From positions 1-64,000 of the forward strand of contig PNJK01000012.1 in the NCBI GenBank assembly GCA_013821825.1: a stretch of 64,000 bases of DNA, read 5' to 3'. The stretch comes from Rhodobacter sp. (GTDB lineage: Bacteria; Pseudomonadota; Alphaproteobacteria; Rhodobacterales; Rhodobacteraceae). Below, piece by piece: positions 41,972 through 50,771 of this stretch (position 1 is the stretch's first letter; every line of letters begins with the position of its first letter). The notes beneath the pieces are model-generated. The model was given only the letters and a program-made list of their open reading frames with translations. It did not search any database and had not been told where the DNA came from. The position numbers were made by a program, and so were the translations under genes.

Positions 41972-43383
41972 GGCAGTTGGTCCTTCAGGCGAAGTTCGGC
42001 GATGCGCTCGACCTGGGCGCAGGCCAATACGAACTCTTGTTCGGTATCGTTCGAGATGCGGGTCTGGAAGGCTTGCAGAATGCTGACCTTGTCATGATCG
42101 CGGACGGCGATGATGAAGGGAAACCCGTGCTTTGCCACGTAATCCGCGTTCAGCTGCTGGAACGTCGCGCGTTCGGCGTCTGTCAGGGCATCCAGCGCCG
42201 CGCTGGCCTGTTCGGCCGTGCTTTCCGCTGTCAGGCGTTTGGCGGCGGCAAGTTTGCCGGCAAGGTCGGGGTGGGCACGAAGGACGCCGAGGCGCTCGGC
42301 GCGGGTGGCGCTGCGGAACATGCGGGCGAGGGCATTCAGGAGGCCCGTAGCTGACTCATGCGCGGGGCCGAGTTCCAGGTCGAATGCCCGTTCGGCAATC
42401 CAGGGGGAGTGTTCAAAGATCGACCCGAAACGCTGGACGAAACGGTCGCGGGGCATCTGGCTTGGGCGTTCAAAACGCCTATGTGGGTGGGCGGCGGCCC
42501 AATGCGCGGCGATTTCCGACCGAGTTGCAAACCACACGCCGTCATGCGCCCGTGCGTGGTCAAGGAAGCGGATCAGGCCTGCGATCTTTCCCGGCCGACC
42601 GATGAGGCGGCAATGGAGGCCGATAGAGAACAACTTGGCGCGGCCATCGCTGCCTTCGGCATAAAGCGTGTCGAAGGTGTCGCGCAGGTAGGTGAAGAAC
42701 TGTTCACCTTCGATGTAGCCCGGCGCCGTAGCAAAGCGCATGTCGTTGGCTTCCAGCGTGTAGGGGATCACGAGCTGGTCTCGATCCCCCACCTCCAGCC
42801 AATAGGGCAGGTCGTCGTCATAGGTGTCGGATATCCAGTCAAGCGCACCGGTTTCCGCCGTCAGCCGCACGGTGTTCAGCGAAGAACGCCCGGTGTACCA
42901 GCCGCGCGGCGTTTCGCCGACTACCTCGGTATGCAGGCGGATCGCTTCGGCGATCTGGGCGCGTTCCATGTCTTCGGGCATGTCGCGGTGGTCGACCCAC
43001 TTCAACCCGTGGCTGGCAATGTCCCAGCCCGCCGACTTCATGGCCGCCACCTGTTCGGGGTTCCGGGCCAGTGCCGTTGCCACGCCGTAGATGGTGACCG
43101 GCAGGTTGCGTCCAGTGAAAAGTCGGTGCAACCGCCAGAACCCGGCCCGTGCGCCGTAGTCGTAGAGCGACTCCATGTTCCAGTGGCGCATCCCGGGCCA
43201 GGGCTGGGCGCCGGCGATGTCTGACAGAAAAGCCTCGGACTGAGCGTCACCGTGCAAAAGCGAATTCTCGCCGCCTTCCTCATAGTTCAGGACCAGCGAC
43301 ACGGCGACCTTGGCCCCGCCCGGCCAGCGGGCGTCGGGGGCGCTGGGGCCATGGCCACGGAAATCTCGAGGGTAGCGGTTCAC
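41968..43383 (-). CDS. puuE: Bifunctional allantoinase (PuuE) / OHCU decarboxylase (UraD)
   Basis: A 471-residue fusion. Residues 1 to about 305 are the polysaccharide-deacetylase-like allantoinase PuuE (YPRDFRGHGPSAPDARWPGGAKVAVSLVLNYEEGGENS, ASHGLKWVDHRDM with catalytic His residues, GWYTGRSSLNTVRL, SIGLHCRLIGRPGKI). From about 306 it is UraD, the 2-oxo-4-hydroxy-4-carboxy-5-ureidoimidazoline decarboxylase (FVQRFGSIFEHSPWIAERAFD, LRAHPDLAGKLA with the catalytic His, FPFIIAVRDHDKVSILQAFQTRISND). It thus performs the steps from OHCU to S-allantoin and on to allantoate. It is first of the minus-strand purine operon. Confidence 0.93.
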   Translation of the reverse strand: MNRYPRDFRGHGPSAPDARWPGGAKVAVSLVLNYEEGGENSLLHGDAQSEAFLSDIAGAQPWPGMRHWNMESLYDYGARAGFWRLHRLFTGRNLPVTIYGVATALARNPEQVAAMKSAGWDIASHGLKWVDHRDMPEDMERAQIAEAIRLHTEVVGETPRGWYTGRSSLNTVRLTAETGALDWISDTYDDDLPYWLEVGDRDQLVIPYTLEANDMRFATAPGYIEGEQFFTYLRDTFDTLYAEGSDGRAKLFSIGLHCRLIGRPGKIAGLIRFLDHARAHDGVWFATRSEIAAHWAAAHPHRRFERPSQMPRDRFVQRFGSIFEHSPWIAERAFDLELGPAHESATGLLNALARMFRSATRAERLGVLRAHPDLAGKLAAAKRLTAESTAEQASAALDALTDAERATFQQLNADYVAKHGFPFIIAVRDHDKVSILQAFQTRISNDTEQEFVLACAQVERIAELRLKDQLP

Positions 43384-43524
43384 GGACGTCTCCTGCGGGT
43401 GAAGCGAGATTAGGGGAAGATGGCAGCAAGCATTTTCATGATTTCACTAAAGGTCATACGCGCGCAATGCGGGGTCGCGGGGACCGAGGTTTCGTGGTGT
43501 GATGCTGAAAAGCGGAGGTTTCGG

Positions 43525-43878
43525 ATGGGACGACTTTCCACGCATGTGCTGGACACGGCAAGGGGCAAGCCCGCGGCGGGGGTTAAGATCATGCTGTACC
43601 GGATTTCCGGGCAAAGCCATCGGAAGATCAAGGAAATGATCACGAATGCCGACGGGCGGACGGACGGGCCGATGCTGGAAGGCAAGGACCTGACGGCTGG
43701 CAGTTACGAGCTGGTGTTCTGCGCCGGGGATTACTTGCGTGCGTCGGGCCAGGCGGGCAAGGGGGTGCTGTTTCTGGACGAGGTGCCGATCCGCTTTGGC
43801 GTGCCGGATGCCGACCAGCATTACCATGTGCCACTGCTGATCTGCCCGTTTGGCTATTCAACCTATCGCGGGTCGTGA
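43525..43878 (+). CDS. uraH: 5-Hydroxyisourate hydrolase
   Basis: A 117-residue transthyretin-like enzyme that opens 5-hydroxyisourate to OHCU. The N-terminal LSTHVLDTARGKPAAGV has the catalytic His, the middle a RTDGPML segment, and the C-terminus is the signature YHVPLLICPFGYSTYRGS. The start at 43525 has AGCGGAGG at good distance; the frame is open 35 codons upstream without similarity. It is divergent to puuE-uraD, with a shared upstream region at 43384-43524. Confidence 0.94.
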   Translation: MGRLSTHVLDTARGKPAAGVKIMLYRISGQSHRKIKEMITNADGRTDGPMLEGKDLTAGSYELVFCAGDYLRASGQAGKGVLFLDEVPIRFGVPDADQHYHVPLLICPFGYSTYRGS

Positions 43879-43948
43879 AACGGTTACTTGCAGTGCGCTG
43901 CAAGACAGGGTTTGTTGTTGCGGGAAAAATTCTGTTTAGGAGAATCGC

Positions 43949-45451
43949 ATGTTTCGCATGACCTCTTGCTTGGCTGCGCCCGTATTGGTCGTTTTGATGG
44001 GCGGCACCGCCCAGGCTGCGCTGACAGCGGATCAGGTCTGGCAGTCCTGGAAGGATGCCGGTGCCCTTGCCGGGCTGGAGGTTTCGGCCGCGACCGAAAA
44101 CAGGGATGGCGGGGTGCTGACGCTGAACGGCGTGTCGATCGCGCCCGCAGGCATGGCGGGGATCACGATTTCCGACATGGTTCTGACCGAAGCGTCGGAC
44201 GGGTCGGTGAGCATCGTTCCAGGGGCCGATATCGGGCTTGCCATGTCGGGCGACACCAAGGGGTCGGCCAATGTCACGCATGACGGCCTGGTCCTGACCG
44301 CGCGTGAGGCGGATGGCGGGTTGTCCTATGATTTCGCCGCGGCGAAGCTGGACGTTGTCTATGACACGACCTATCCGTCCTTCCCCGGTGTCGACGGAAC
44401 CACGCCGCCGGACGCAGTCTCGAAGGGGACCGTCGGGTTCACTGATCTGACGGGCAACTATTCCGACACCCCCGGCACCAACCGCACCTTCGGGCTGGAT
44501 ATCGCCGCGGGTTCGGTGGCCTATGACACGTCGCTTGACGATGCCGGGCTGGAGATCAAGCAACAGACCAAGAGCGAGACGGCAGATATCACCCTGTCGT
44601 TCGATCTGGCGTTGCCGTCGACGATGTCTTTGGCGGCCATGTCCGGACCTGCCGATTTCGGCACCGCGCTGCAAGAGGGGCTGAGCATCAGCTTCGCCTC
44701 CTCGCAGGGTGAGACCAACGGTTCAATGAACCAGGAAAGCCCGTATTTCCCGATGAACCTGATCATCGGTGCCGGTAGCGGTGAATCGAGCGGCATGTTC
44801 AACAAGGATGCCTTTACGATCAAGTCGACCGGGGCCGGGCTGACGGTGGAAGCCACTTCGGCGATGATGCCGGCGCCGATCATGGTCACCTCGGGTCCGA
44901 TCGAATTCGCCATGACATCTCCCGTGATTGCCGACGAGGCGGCGGGTGATTTCGGTCTGGTGATGAAGCTGAGCCAGTTCAGCGTGAACGAGGAAGCCTG
45001 GGCGATGTTCGACCCGGCCGGCGCGCTGCCGCGTGATGCGGCGGACCTGGCGATCGATATCTCGGGCAAGACGAAGATCGATATTCCGGCCATGATCGCG
45101 GCGGATGAGACGGGTGCGATGCCCCCGATGCCGGCGCCGGAAAACCTGGACATCACCGAGCTTACGCTGAAAGTGGCCGGCGCGGCGCTTGCCGGGACTG
45201 GGGCTTTCACCTTCGACAACTCGATGGGCATGCCGGCGCCGATCGGCGAGGCAAATGTGTCGGTGACCGGGGCAAATGCGCTGATCGATGGGCTGATCGC
45301 GACCGGGCTTGTGGCCGAGGAAGACGCGATAGGCGCGCGGATGATGATGGGCGCCTTCATGTCCCCCGGTGCCGGGCCGGACGAGCTGACCTCGAAGATC
45401 GAGGCGAAGCCGGGGTTCGAGATCTATGTGAACGGCCAGCGCATTCAGTAA
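43949..45451 (+). CDS. DUF2125 protein, exported
   Basis: A 500-residue protein with a signal peptide (residues 1-24, ending AQAA) and a DUF2125-like body, typical of Rhodobacterales. The sequence is rich in short beta-strand repeats (for example LTVEATSAMMPAPIMVTSGPIEFAM, and a later ITELTLKVAGAALAGTGAFTF) and in methionine, suggesting a long beta-structure in the periplasm related to AsmA-like lipid-transfer proteins; the latter is a guess. It has no obvious role in urate degradation although it sits between uraH and puuD. GGAGAATC precedes the start; a terminator follows. Confidence 0.85.
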   Translation: MFRMTSCLAAPVLVVLMGGTAQAALTADQVWQSWKDAGALAGLEVSAATENRDGGVLTLNGVSIAPAGMAGITISDMVLTEASDGSVSIVPGADIGLAMSGDTKGSANVTHDGLVLTAREADGGLSYDFAAAKLDVVYDTTYPSFPGVDGTTPPDAVSKGTVGFTDLTGNYSDTPGTNRTFGLDIAAGSVAYDTSLDDAGLEIKQQTKSETADITLSFDLALPSTMSLAAMSGPADFGTALQEGLSISFASSQGETNGSMNQESPYFPMNLIIGAGSGESSGMFNKDAFTIKSTGAGLTVEATSAMMPAPIMVTSGPIEFAMTSPVIADEAAGDFGLVMKLSQFSVNEEAWAMFDPAGALPRDAADLAIDISGKTKIDIPAMIAADETGAMPPMPAPENLDITELTLKVAGAALAGTGAFTFDNSMGMPAPIGEANVSVTGANALIDGLIATGLVAEEDAIGARMMMGAFMSPGAGPDELTSKIEAKPGFEIYVNGQRIQ

Positions 45452-45473
45452 GCGGCAGCGCGGCGAAACAGGG

Positions 45474-45503
45474 AAAGGCGGGGCTTCGGTCCCGCCTTTC
45501 TCG
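45474..45503. terminator. Bidirectional rho-independent terminator
   Basis: AAAGGCGGG and CCCGCCTTT pair over nine bases around GCTTCGGT, followed by TCTCGTT on the plus strand. It lies between the convergent DUF2125 and LysR genes and its A/T-rich stem base suits both directions. Confidence 0.8.
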
Positions 45504-45516
45504 TTGGACAGCGGCC

Positions 45517-46437
45517 TTATGGCCCCTGCGTGGCACGGCGCAGGTCCTCGCGAATCTGCTGGGTCAAGTAATCGGTGAACAGCTGGACCTTGGGGTCCTT
45601 CAGGCGGCGGTGCTGGCTGAGGCTGCACAGCTGCACGGCCAGGGGCGGAGTGGCGGTGGCCACCGGCACCAGCGCGCCGGAACGCAGGTGATCGGCAACC
45701 TCGAACAACGGCTTCAGGACGACCCCGCGCCCGTCCAGCGCCCAGCCGGTCAGCACATCGCCATCGTCTGATTCAAACGGGCCGGAGATTTCGAACCGGC
45801 GCGGACCTTCCGGGGTAACGAGCGTCCACTGGAATTCCTTGGCGCCGGGAAAGCGCAGGTTGAGGCAATCATGCCGGTCGCGAACCAGTGCAGCGCCATC
45901 CGCGGGCATACCGCGCCGGGCGATATAGGCCGGCGCGGCGCACAGGATGCGCGGGCAGTCGGCGACAGTGCGGACCTTGAGCGTGGAGTCCTCCAGAACG
46001 CCAAGGTGGAACGCCACGTCAATTCCTTCCGCCACCACATCGATGCCACGGTCGGACAGACGCAGGCGAACGTCGATCTGGGGGTAGAGGTCCTTGAAGC
46101 CGGGCACCCTTGGCGCAATGAAGCGCCGGCCGATTCCCAGGGGTGCTGCGACAAAGATCGTGCCGCGCGGGTTTTGCGTCACATCCATCACGGCGGCTTC
46201 GGCCTCGTCCATCGCTTCCAGCACACGACGCGCGCCGTCATAGAAGATGCGGCCGTTTTCAGTCGGTTGCAGGCTGCGGGTGGTGCGGCTGAACAGGCGC
46301 ACGCCAAGGTGCTTTTCCAGGTCCGAGATCCGCGACGAGGCAACGGCAGGCGAAGTGCGCTGATCGCGGGCTGCGGCGCTCATGCTGCCCAATTCGTAGA
46401 CGCGCACGAACATGCGGATGTTGTTCACATAGGACAT
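45517..46437 (-). CDS. LysR-family transcriptional regulator
   Basis: A 306-residue LysR regulator. The N-terminal winged HTH (MFVRVYELGSMSAAARDQRTSPAVASSRISDLEKHLGVRLFSRTTRSLQPTENG) departs from the common AARxLxxSQPAVS pattern, resembling CrgA-type members. An effector domain follows (RGTIFVAAPLGIGRRFIAPRVPGFKDLYPQIDVRLRLSDRGIDVVAEGIDVAFHLG). It is divergent to puuD over 108 bp and may control puuD or the purine genes, but this is inferred only from position. Confidence 0.9.
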   Translation of the reverse strand: MSYVNNIRMFVRVYELGSMSAAARDQRTSPAVASSRISDLEKHLGVRLFSRTTRSLQPTENGRIFYDGARRVLEAMDEAEAAVMDVTQNPRGTIFVAAPLGIGRRFIAPRVPGFKDLYPQIDVRLRLSDRGIDVVAEGIDVAFHLGVLEDSTLKVRTVADCPRILCAAPAYIARRGMPADGAALVRDRHDCLNLRFPGAKEFQWTLVTPEGPRRFEISGPFESDDGDVLTGWALDGRGVVLKPLFEVADHLRSGALVPVATATPPLAVQLCSLSQHRRLKDPKVQLFTDYLTQQIREDLRRATQGP

Positions 46438-46545
46438 TTGCGCGCCATTGTTTGGCAGGGCTTGAAAGTGATGCGAGTTTTCTATGGATTAACAGAAAGG
46501 TCAGCAGCAGTATAGCATTTCGAAAAGTCCCTGAGAGGTGCGCGG

Positions 46546-47778
46546 ATGTATGACTGGGTGGTCCTTTGGGAATGGGTAGAGATTGCAGCGCGCTGGCTGC
46601 ATGTGATCACCGCGATTGCCTGGATCGGGTCCAGCTTCTACTTCATCGCGCTGGACTTTGGCCTGCACCGGGACCGCAACCTCGCCAGTGGCGCGGATGG
46701 TGAGGAATGGCAGGTCCATGGCGGGGGGTTCTATCACATCCAGAAATATCTCGTCGCGCCCGAGGCGATGCCGGACCATCTGGTCTGGTTCAAATGGGAA
46801 AGCTATGCCACCTGGCTGTCGGGCTTTGCGATGCTGGTGCTGATCTACTATCTGGGGGCCGAGCTTTACCTGATCGACCCGGCAGTCCTGGAGTTGACGG
46901 TCTGGCAAGCGGCGGGGATCTCCATGGCGTCGCTGGCCTTTGGCTGGATCGCCTACAACAGCCTGTGCAAGGTCTTCGTCAACGCCGACCAGAACCTGCT
47001 GATGCTGGCGCTGTTCGGGCTCTTGGTCGGGATGTCGTGGTTCTATACGCAGGTGTTCAGCGGCCGGGCGGCGATGCTGCATCTGGGGGCGTTCACCGCG
47101 TCGATCATGTCGGGCAACGTGTTCTTCATCATCATGCCGAACCAGCGCGTGGTGGTGGCGGACCTGAAGGCCGGGCGAAAGCCGGACCCGAAATACGGCA
47201 AGATCGCCAAGCAGCGCAGCACGCACAACAACTATCTGACGCTGCCGGTGATCTTCCTGATGCTGTCCAACCACTATCCGCTGGTCTTCGCGACCCAATG
47301 GAACTGGGTGATCGCGAGTCTGGTGTTCCTGATGGGGGTCACGATCCGGCACTGGTTCAACACCAAGCACGCGCGAAAAGGCAACCCGCACTGGACCTGG
47401 GGGGTGACGGTGATCCTGTTCCTGATCATCGCCTGGCTGTCGACCGCGACGATGCGGGTAGCGGAAGGCGAAGCGCAGCTTTCGGGCGAGGCCCTGCTGC
47501 TGGCGTCAGCCGAGGATTTCGACGATGTCGTCGGCATCGTGCAGGGGCGCTGTTCGATGTGCCACGCAGCCGCGCCGGGCTGGGAGGGATTATACTTCCC
47601 GCCGAAGGGTGTCGTGCTGGAGACCGAAGCCCAGATCGCGCAGGAGGCGAGGCGGATCTACCTGCAGTCCGGCGTCACTCAAGCAATGCCACCCGGCAAC
47701 CTGAGCTACATGGAACCCGAGGAGCGGGCAGCAATCGTGCGCTGGTTCAGAGGGCTTGAGGCGGACGATCCGGTCTGA
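46546..47778 (+). CDS. puuD: Membrane urate hydroxylase PuuD with cytochrome c domain
   Basis: A 410-residue inner-membrane protein that oxidises urate to 5-hydroxyisourate, a cofactor-different substitute for uricase. It starts WVEIAARWLHVITAIAWIGSSFYFIALDFGLHRD, has about eight membrane helices with conserved His residues (HLGAFTASIMSGNVFFIIMPNQR, STHNNYLTLPVIFLMLSNHYP, RHWFNTKHARKGNPHWTWG) and a C-terminal cytochrome c domain with CSMCH (CxxCH) and Met ligand candidate QAMPPGNLSYM. It supplies the first step for uraH and the uraD-puuE fusion nearby. Confidence 0.94.
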   Translation: MYDWVVLWEWVEIAARWLHVITAIAWIGSSFYFIALDFGLHRDRNLASGADGEEWQVHGGGFYHIQKYLVAPEAMPDHLVWFKWESYATWLSGFAMLVLIYYLGAELYLIDPAVLELTVWQAAGISMASLAFGWIAYNSLCKVFVNADQNLLMLALFGLLVGMSWFYTQVFSGRAAMLHLGAFTASIMSGNVFFIIMPNQRVVVADLKAGRKPDPKYGKIAKQRSTHNNYLTLPVIFLMLSNHYPLVFATQWNWVIASLVFLMGVTIRHWFNTKHARKGNPHWTWGVTVILFLIIAWLSTATMRVAEGEAQLSGEALLLASAEDFDDVVGIVQGRCSMCHAAAPGWEGLYFPPKGVVLETEAQIAQEARRIYLQSGVTQAMPPGNLSYMEPEERAAIVRWFRGLEADDPV

Positions 47779-47783
47779 CAGGG

Positions 47784-47830
47784 CCAAAACTCTTCGAAGA
47801 GTTTTGCAAATTCCTTCGAAGGAATTTGGT
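47784..47830. repeat. Tandem palindrome repeat, copy 1 (possible bidirectional terminator)
   Basis: Two perfect 20-nt palindromes, AAAACTCTTCGAAGAGTTTT (47786-47805) and AAATTCCTTCGAAGGAATTT (47808-47827), are joined by GC. Each is centred on TTCGAA. The element starts just behind the puuD stop and ends at the stop of the convergent GFA gene, so it may end both transcripts. An element with the same layout lies at 56873-56914. Confidence 0.85.
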
Positions 47831-48219
47831 CAGCCCTCGGTCCGACCGTCGCCGCGGTCTTTTTCGTAGTGCCGCATCCATGGGAAGTCCGGCAGCCAGT
47901 CCTCGCGCCGGATTGTCCACAGCTCGTAGGTCGGGCGAAAGCGCGAGGGGTCGTCGAGGCTGCCGAGGTTGATGCCGATTTCGTCGCCGAAATGGGCAAA
48001 GACCGGCGAGCCGCAGGTCGGGCAGAAGCTGCGGTCGCGGTAGCTTCGGACCTCACCCGTGATGGTCACGGCGGCCTCGGGGTAGATTGCCGACGCGTGG
48101 AACAGCGCGCCGTGGTTCTTGCGGCAGTCAAGGCAGTGGCAAAGGCCGACCCGGAAGGGTTGACCCTTTGCGGTGAAGCGGAGAGCGCCGCAAAGGCAAC
48201 CGCCTGTAACGTTGTCCAT
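47830..48219 (-). CDS. GFA family (CENP-V/GFA domain) zinc protein
   Basis: A 129-residue protein of the glutathione-dependent formaldehyde-activating enzyme/centromere protein V superfamily. Zinc-binding cysteines are in GGCLCGALRF, GLCHCLDCRKNHGALF and FCPTCGSPVF. Most members have unproven function. ATG 48219 is preferred, 4 bp behind the sulfotransferase stop, because homology begins at VTGGCLCG. The pair is probably one transcript. Confidence 0.9.
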   Translation of the reverse strand: MDNVTGGCLCGALRFTAKGQPFRVGLCHCLDCRKNHGALFHASAIYPEAAVTITGEVRSYRDRSFCPTCGSPVFAHFGDEIGINLGSLDDPSRFRPTYELWTIRREDWLPDFPWMRHYEKDRGDGRTEG

Positions 48220-48223
48220 CGGC

Positions 48224-49042
48224 TTAGTCCCCCAGCTTGGCGTGAACCTCGTCGAGGTCAACCGGGCCCTTTGGCATCTTGTTCCCCGGATTGTCGAAAT
48301 CGTAACGGAAAAGCTGGAAGTCGCGTTTGTAGATTTCCCACATCAGATGCATCGACAGATCATCGAAATACGCCTCGACCGGATGCGCCCGAGCGGGGCC
48401 GTGGCCTTCGCTTTCGTTGAAGCGGGGAATCGTCTTCAGATCCACCGGGTGCCTGACCGTGATGTTGTCCAGCACGGTCTGCATGCCCGGATTGAAATTC
48501 TCGGTGAAGAAGATGTTGTTGTAGCGCCCGCCGTTGACGATGAATGTCGACACATGGCCGGCCATCGCTGACCAGTGGATGTCGGGTTCCATCGGCTTTT
48601 TCCAGCGGATGGTGTCGCGGGCGAACAGCAGGAAGCGGCGGAAGCTGGCGATCTGGTCGAACTCCTGCTTGCCGTCGTTGCCGCCGACCTCGATCCCGTA
48701 TTTCTGGGTCAGAAGCGGCACCAGATTGCCCCGGTAGCGTTTGCCATTCCTTTGGATGCCGCAGATCTTGTCGAAGAACGACGACAGGATGCGGGTGTAG
48801 GGGTTCCGCACACAGGTGAAGGCATAGGACGTGTGGGCGCGCACATTGCGTTCGATCTTCGGCTGGCTGGACTCGATTGCCCACTTGTGCAGGCCAGAAG
48901 TGGCATCATGAATGTCGCCGTCGTAAAAACGACCGTGGTCGGAATAGAACATGATCTGCCCGATGGTCGAGCACGCACATTTCGGAACGACCCGGTAGAC
49001 GAGGCTTTCGCTTTCGGTCATCCAAGTACCGGGAAAACCCAT
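48224..49042 (-). CDS. Sulfotransferase family 2 protein
   Basis: A 272-residue protein of the carbohydrate sulfotransferase type (Sulfotransfer_2, related to HNK-1/chondroitin enzymes). The 5'-phosphosulfate motif is PKCACSTIGQIMF (about 20-32), and the 3'-phosphate motif TCVRNPYTRILSSFFDKI follows at about 75-92. There is no signal peptide or membrane helix. The next divergent gene is a Branch-type glycosyltransferase, so the two may act on a surface glycan (inference). Confidence 0.85.
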   Translation of the reverse strand: MGFPGTWMTESESLVYRVVPKCACSTIGQIMFYSDHGRFYDGDIHDATSGLHKWAIESSQPKIERNVRAHTSYAFTCVRNPYTRILSSFFDKICGIQRNGKRYRGNLVPLLTQKYGIEVGGNDGKQEFDQIASFRRFLLFARDTIRWKKPMEPDIHWSAMAGHVSTFIVNGGRYNNIFFTENFNPGMQTVLDNITVRHPVDLKTIPRFNESEGHGPARAHPVEAYFDDLSMHLMWEIYKRDFQLFRYDFDNPGNKMPKGPVDLDEVHAKLGD

Positions 49043-49188
49043 ACGATAACTCCTCCCACGGTCACAAATAAGCAGATGTCAACAAATCCACGATTGCGGC
49101 ACTCAAGCAAACATCTTCGGGCTTTTCAAGGAAGCTTGGCAGGCGCTAGGGAGAGACGCATGTGCAATACATCCTGCGCGCGAGTCGA

Positions 49189-50766
49189 ATGACGCAGATC
49201 GCATTCATCCTTCTCTGCCACAAGGATCCGGAAGGGATCATTGCCAAGGCCCTCCAGCTGACGGCGGCTGGCGATTGCGTGGCAATCCATTTTGACGCGC
49301 GGGCGAATCCGGCGGATCACGGTCGCATTCGGCAGGCGCTGGCGGGAAACCCGTCGGTCACCTTTGCCCGGCGTCGGCTCAAATGTGGCTGGGGCGAGTG
49401 GAGCCTGGTTGCCGCCACGCTGGAGGCGGTGAAGGCGGCGCTGGCGGATTTTCCGGGGGCCACGCATTTCTACATGCTGTCGGGAGACTGCATGCCGATC
49501 AAGACCGCCGAGCACATCCGGACCTTTCTGGAGCGGGACGAAGCGGATTACATCGAAAGCTTCGATTTCTTCCAGTCGGACTGGATCAAGACCGGCATCA
49601 AGGAAGAGCGGCTGATCTATCGCCACTGGTTCAACGAGCGGCAGCGCAAGGCCTTGTTCTACCAGTCGATGAACCTGCAAAAGCACCTGGGCCTGGCGCG
49701 CAAGGTTCCGCAAGACCTCCGGATGCGGATCGGCAGCCAGTGGTGGTGCCTGCGTCGCCGCACGGTCGAGGCAGCGCTGGACTTCATCTCGCGGCGGCGC
49801 GACGTGATGCGGTTCTTCAAGACGACATGGATCCCGGACGAGACCTTCTTCCAGACCATCGTCGGCCATCTGGTGCCCGAGCGCGAAATCAGGTCGCGGA
49901 CGCTGACGTTCCTGCTGTTCACCGATTACGGGATTCCGGTCACCTTCTACGATGATCATCACGACATGCTTCTGGCGCAGGAATTCCTGTTCGCCCGCAA
50001 GATCAGCCCCGATGCGCTGGCGCTGAAGGAACGGCTTGGCGCACTTTATGTCGAAACCGGGCGCCAGTTCGAGACCACCCGCGACGGGCGACGCCAGTTC
50101 GAGTTCCTGACCGAACGCGGCCGGGTGGGCCGGCGCTTTGCGCCCCGGTTCTGGGAAGCCGAGACCAGCCTTGGCCGCGGCCGCACGCTGATGCTGGTGA
50201 CCTGCAAGAAATGGCACGTGGCCAAGCGACTGGTGGACCGCGTGCGCAGTGTGACCAACTTTCCGGCGGTGGATTACGTGTTCAACGAAGAGGCCACCGC
50301 GCTTCCTGATCTGGGCGGCATCCAGTCGACGCTGGAAAAGCGGATGCGCCACCGCCGCGCGCTGGTGCGGATGCTGTTCGACTACTGGGAGACGGACCGA
50401 CTGGTCCTTTGCGTCGATCCGGCCAGTACCGAGCTGATCCAGGATTTCTACAATGACAAGGCCAAGGTGCGGCTTCTGGAGATCGAGTGCGAGTTCTCGG
50501 ACGACTACCTGATCGGGCATGCCAATCGCGTCGGTCTGGCCGGGCCGCACACGCCCGGGGCGGCCATGGCGTTGCTTTTGCCTACGATCCGCTATGATGT
50601 GCGCTTTGAAAGCGACCGGATCCGTGACATGAACCTGCCCGGCCACCGATATGTCCGCCAGAAGTCGAGCGCGGAAGAGAACAGCCTTCCCCTGGCCGAG
50701 TTCCTGGACATCCCGGTCGAAACGGCACGGGAAATTGCCGGCACCCATTACCTATTTGTGGATTGA
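49189..50766 (+). CDS. Branch-type (core-2/I-branching) glycosyltransferase, DUF5928-containing
   Basis: A 525-residue protein. The N-terminal part resembles beta-1,6-N-acetylglucosaminyltransferases (GT14): IAFILLCHKDP, VAIHFDARANPADH, LKCGWGEWSLVAATLEAVKAAL, HFYMLSGDCMPIKT, SQWWCLRRRTVE and TTWIPDETFFQT. The C-terminal 230 residues (from about LGRGRTLMLVTCKKWH) are the DUF5928-type extension found with this domain in Rhodobacterales. ATG 49189 is preferred; a GTG nine codons upstream (49162) is possible. It starts divergently from the sulfotransferase, and the HIT gene follows at once. The acceptor is unknown. Confidence 0.85.
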   Translation: MTQIAFILLCHKDPEGIIAKALQLTAAGDCVAIHFDARANPADHGRIRQALAGNPSVTFARRRLKCGWGEWSLVAATLEAVKAALADFPGATHFYMLSGDCMPIKTAEHIRTFLERDEADYIESFDFFQSDWIKTGIKEERLIYRHWFNERQRKALFYQSMNLQKHLGLARKVPQDLRMRIGSQWWCLRRRTVEAALDFISRRRDVMRFFKTTWIPDETFFQTIVGHLVPEREIRSRTLTFLLFTDYGIPVTFYDDHHDMLLAQEFLFARKISPDALALKERLGALYVETGRQFETTRDGRRQFEFLTERGRVGRRFAPRFWEAETSLGRGRTLMLVTCKKWHVAKRLVDRVRSVTNFPAVDYVFNEEATALPDLGGIQSTLEKRMRHRRALVRMLFDYWETDRLVLCVDPASTELIQDFYNDKAKVRLLEIECEFSDDYLIGHANRVGLAGPHTPGAAMALLLPTIRYDVRFESDRIRDMNLPGHRYVRQKSSAEENSLPLAEFLDIPVETAREIAGTHYLFVD

Positions 50767-50771
50767 TACCG

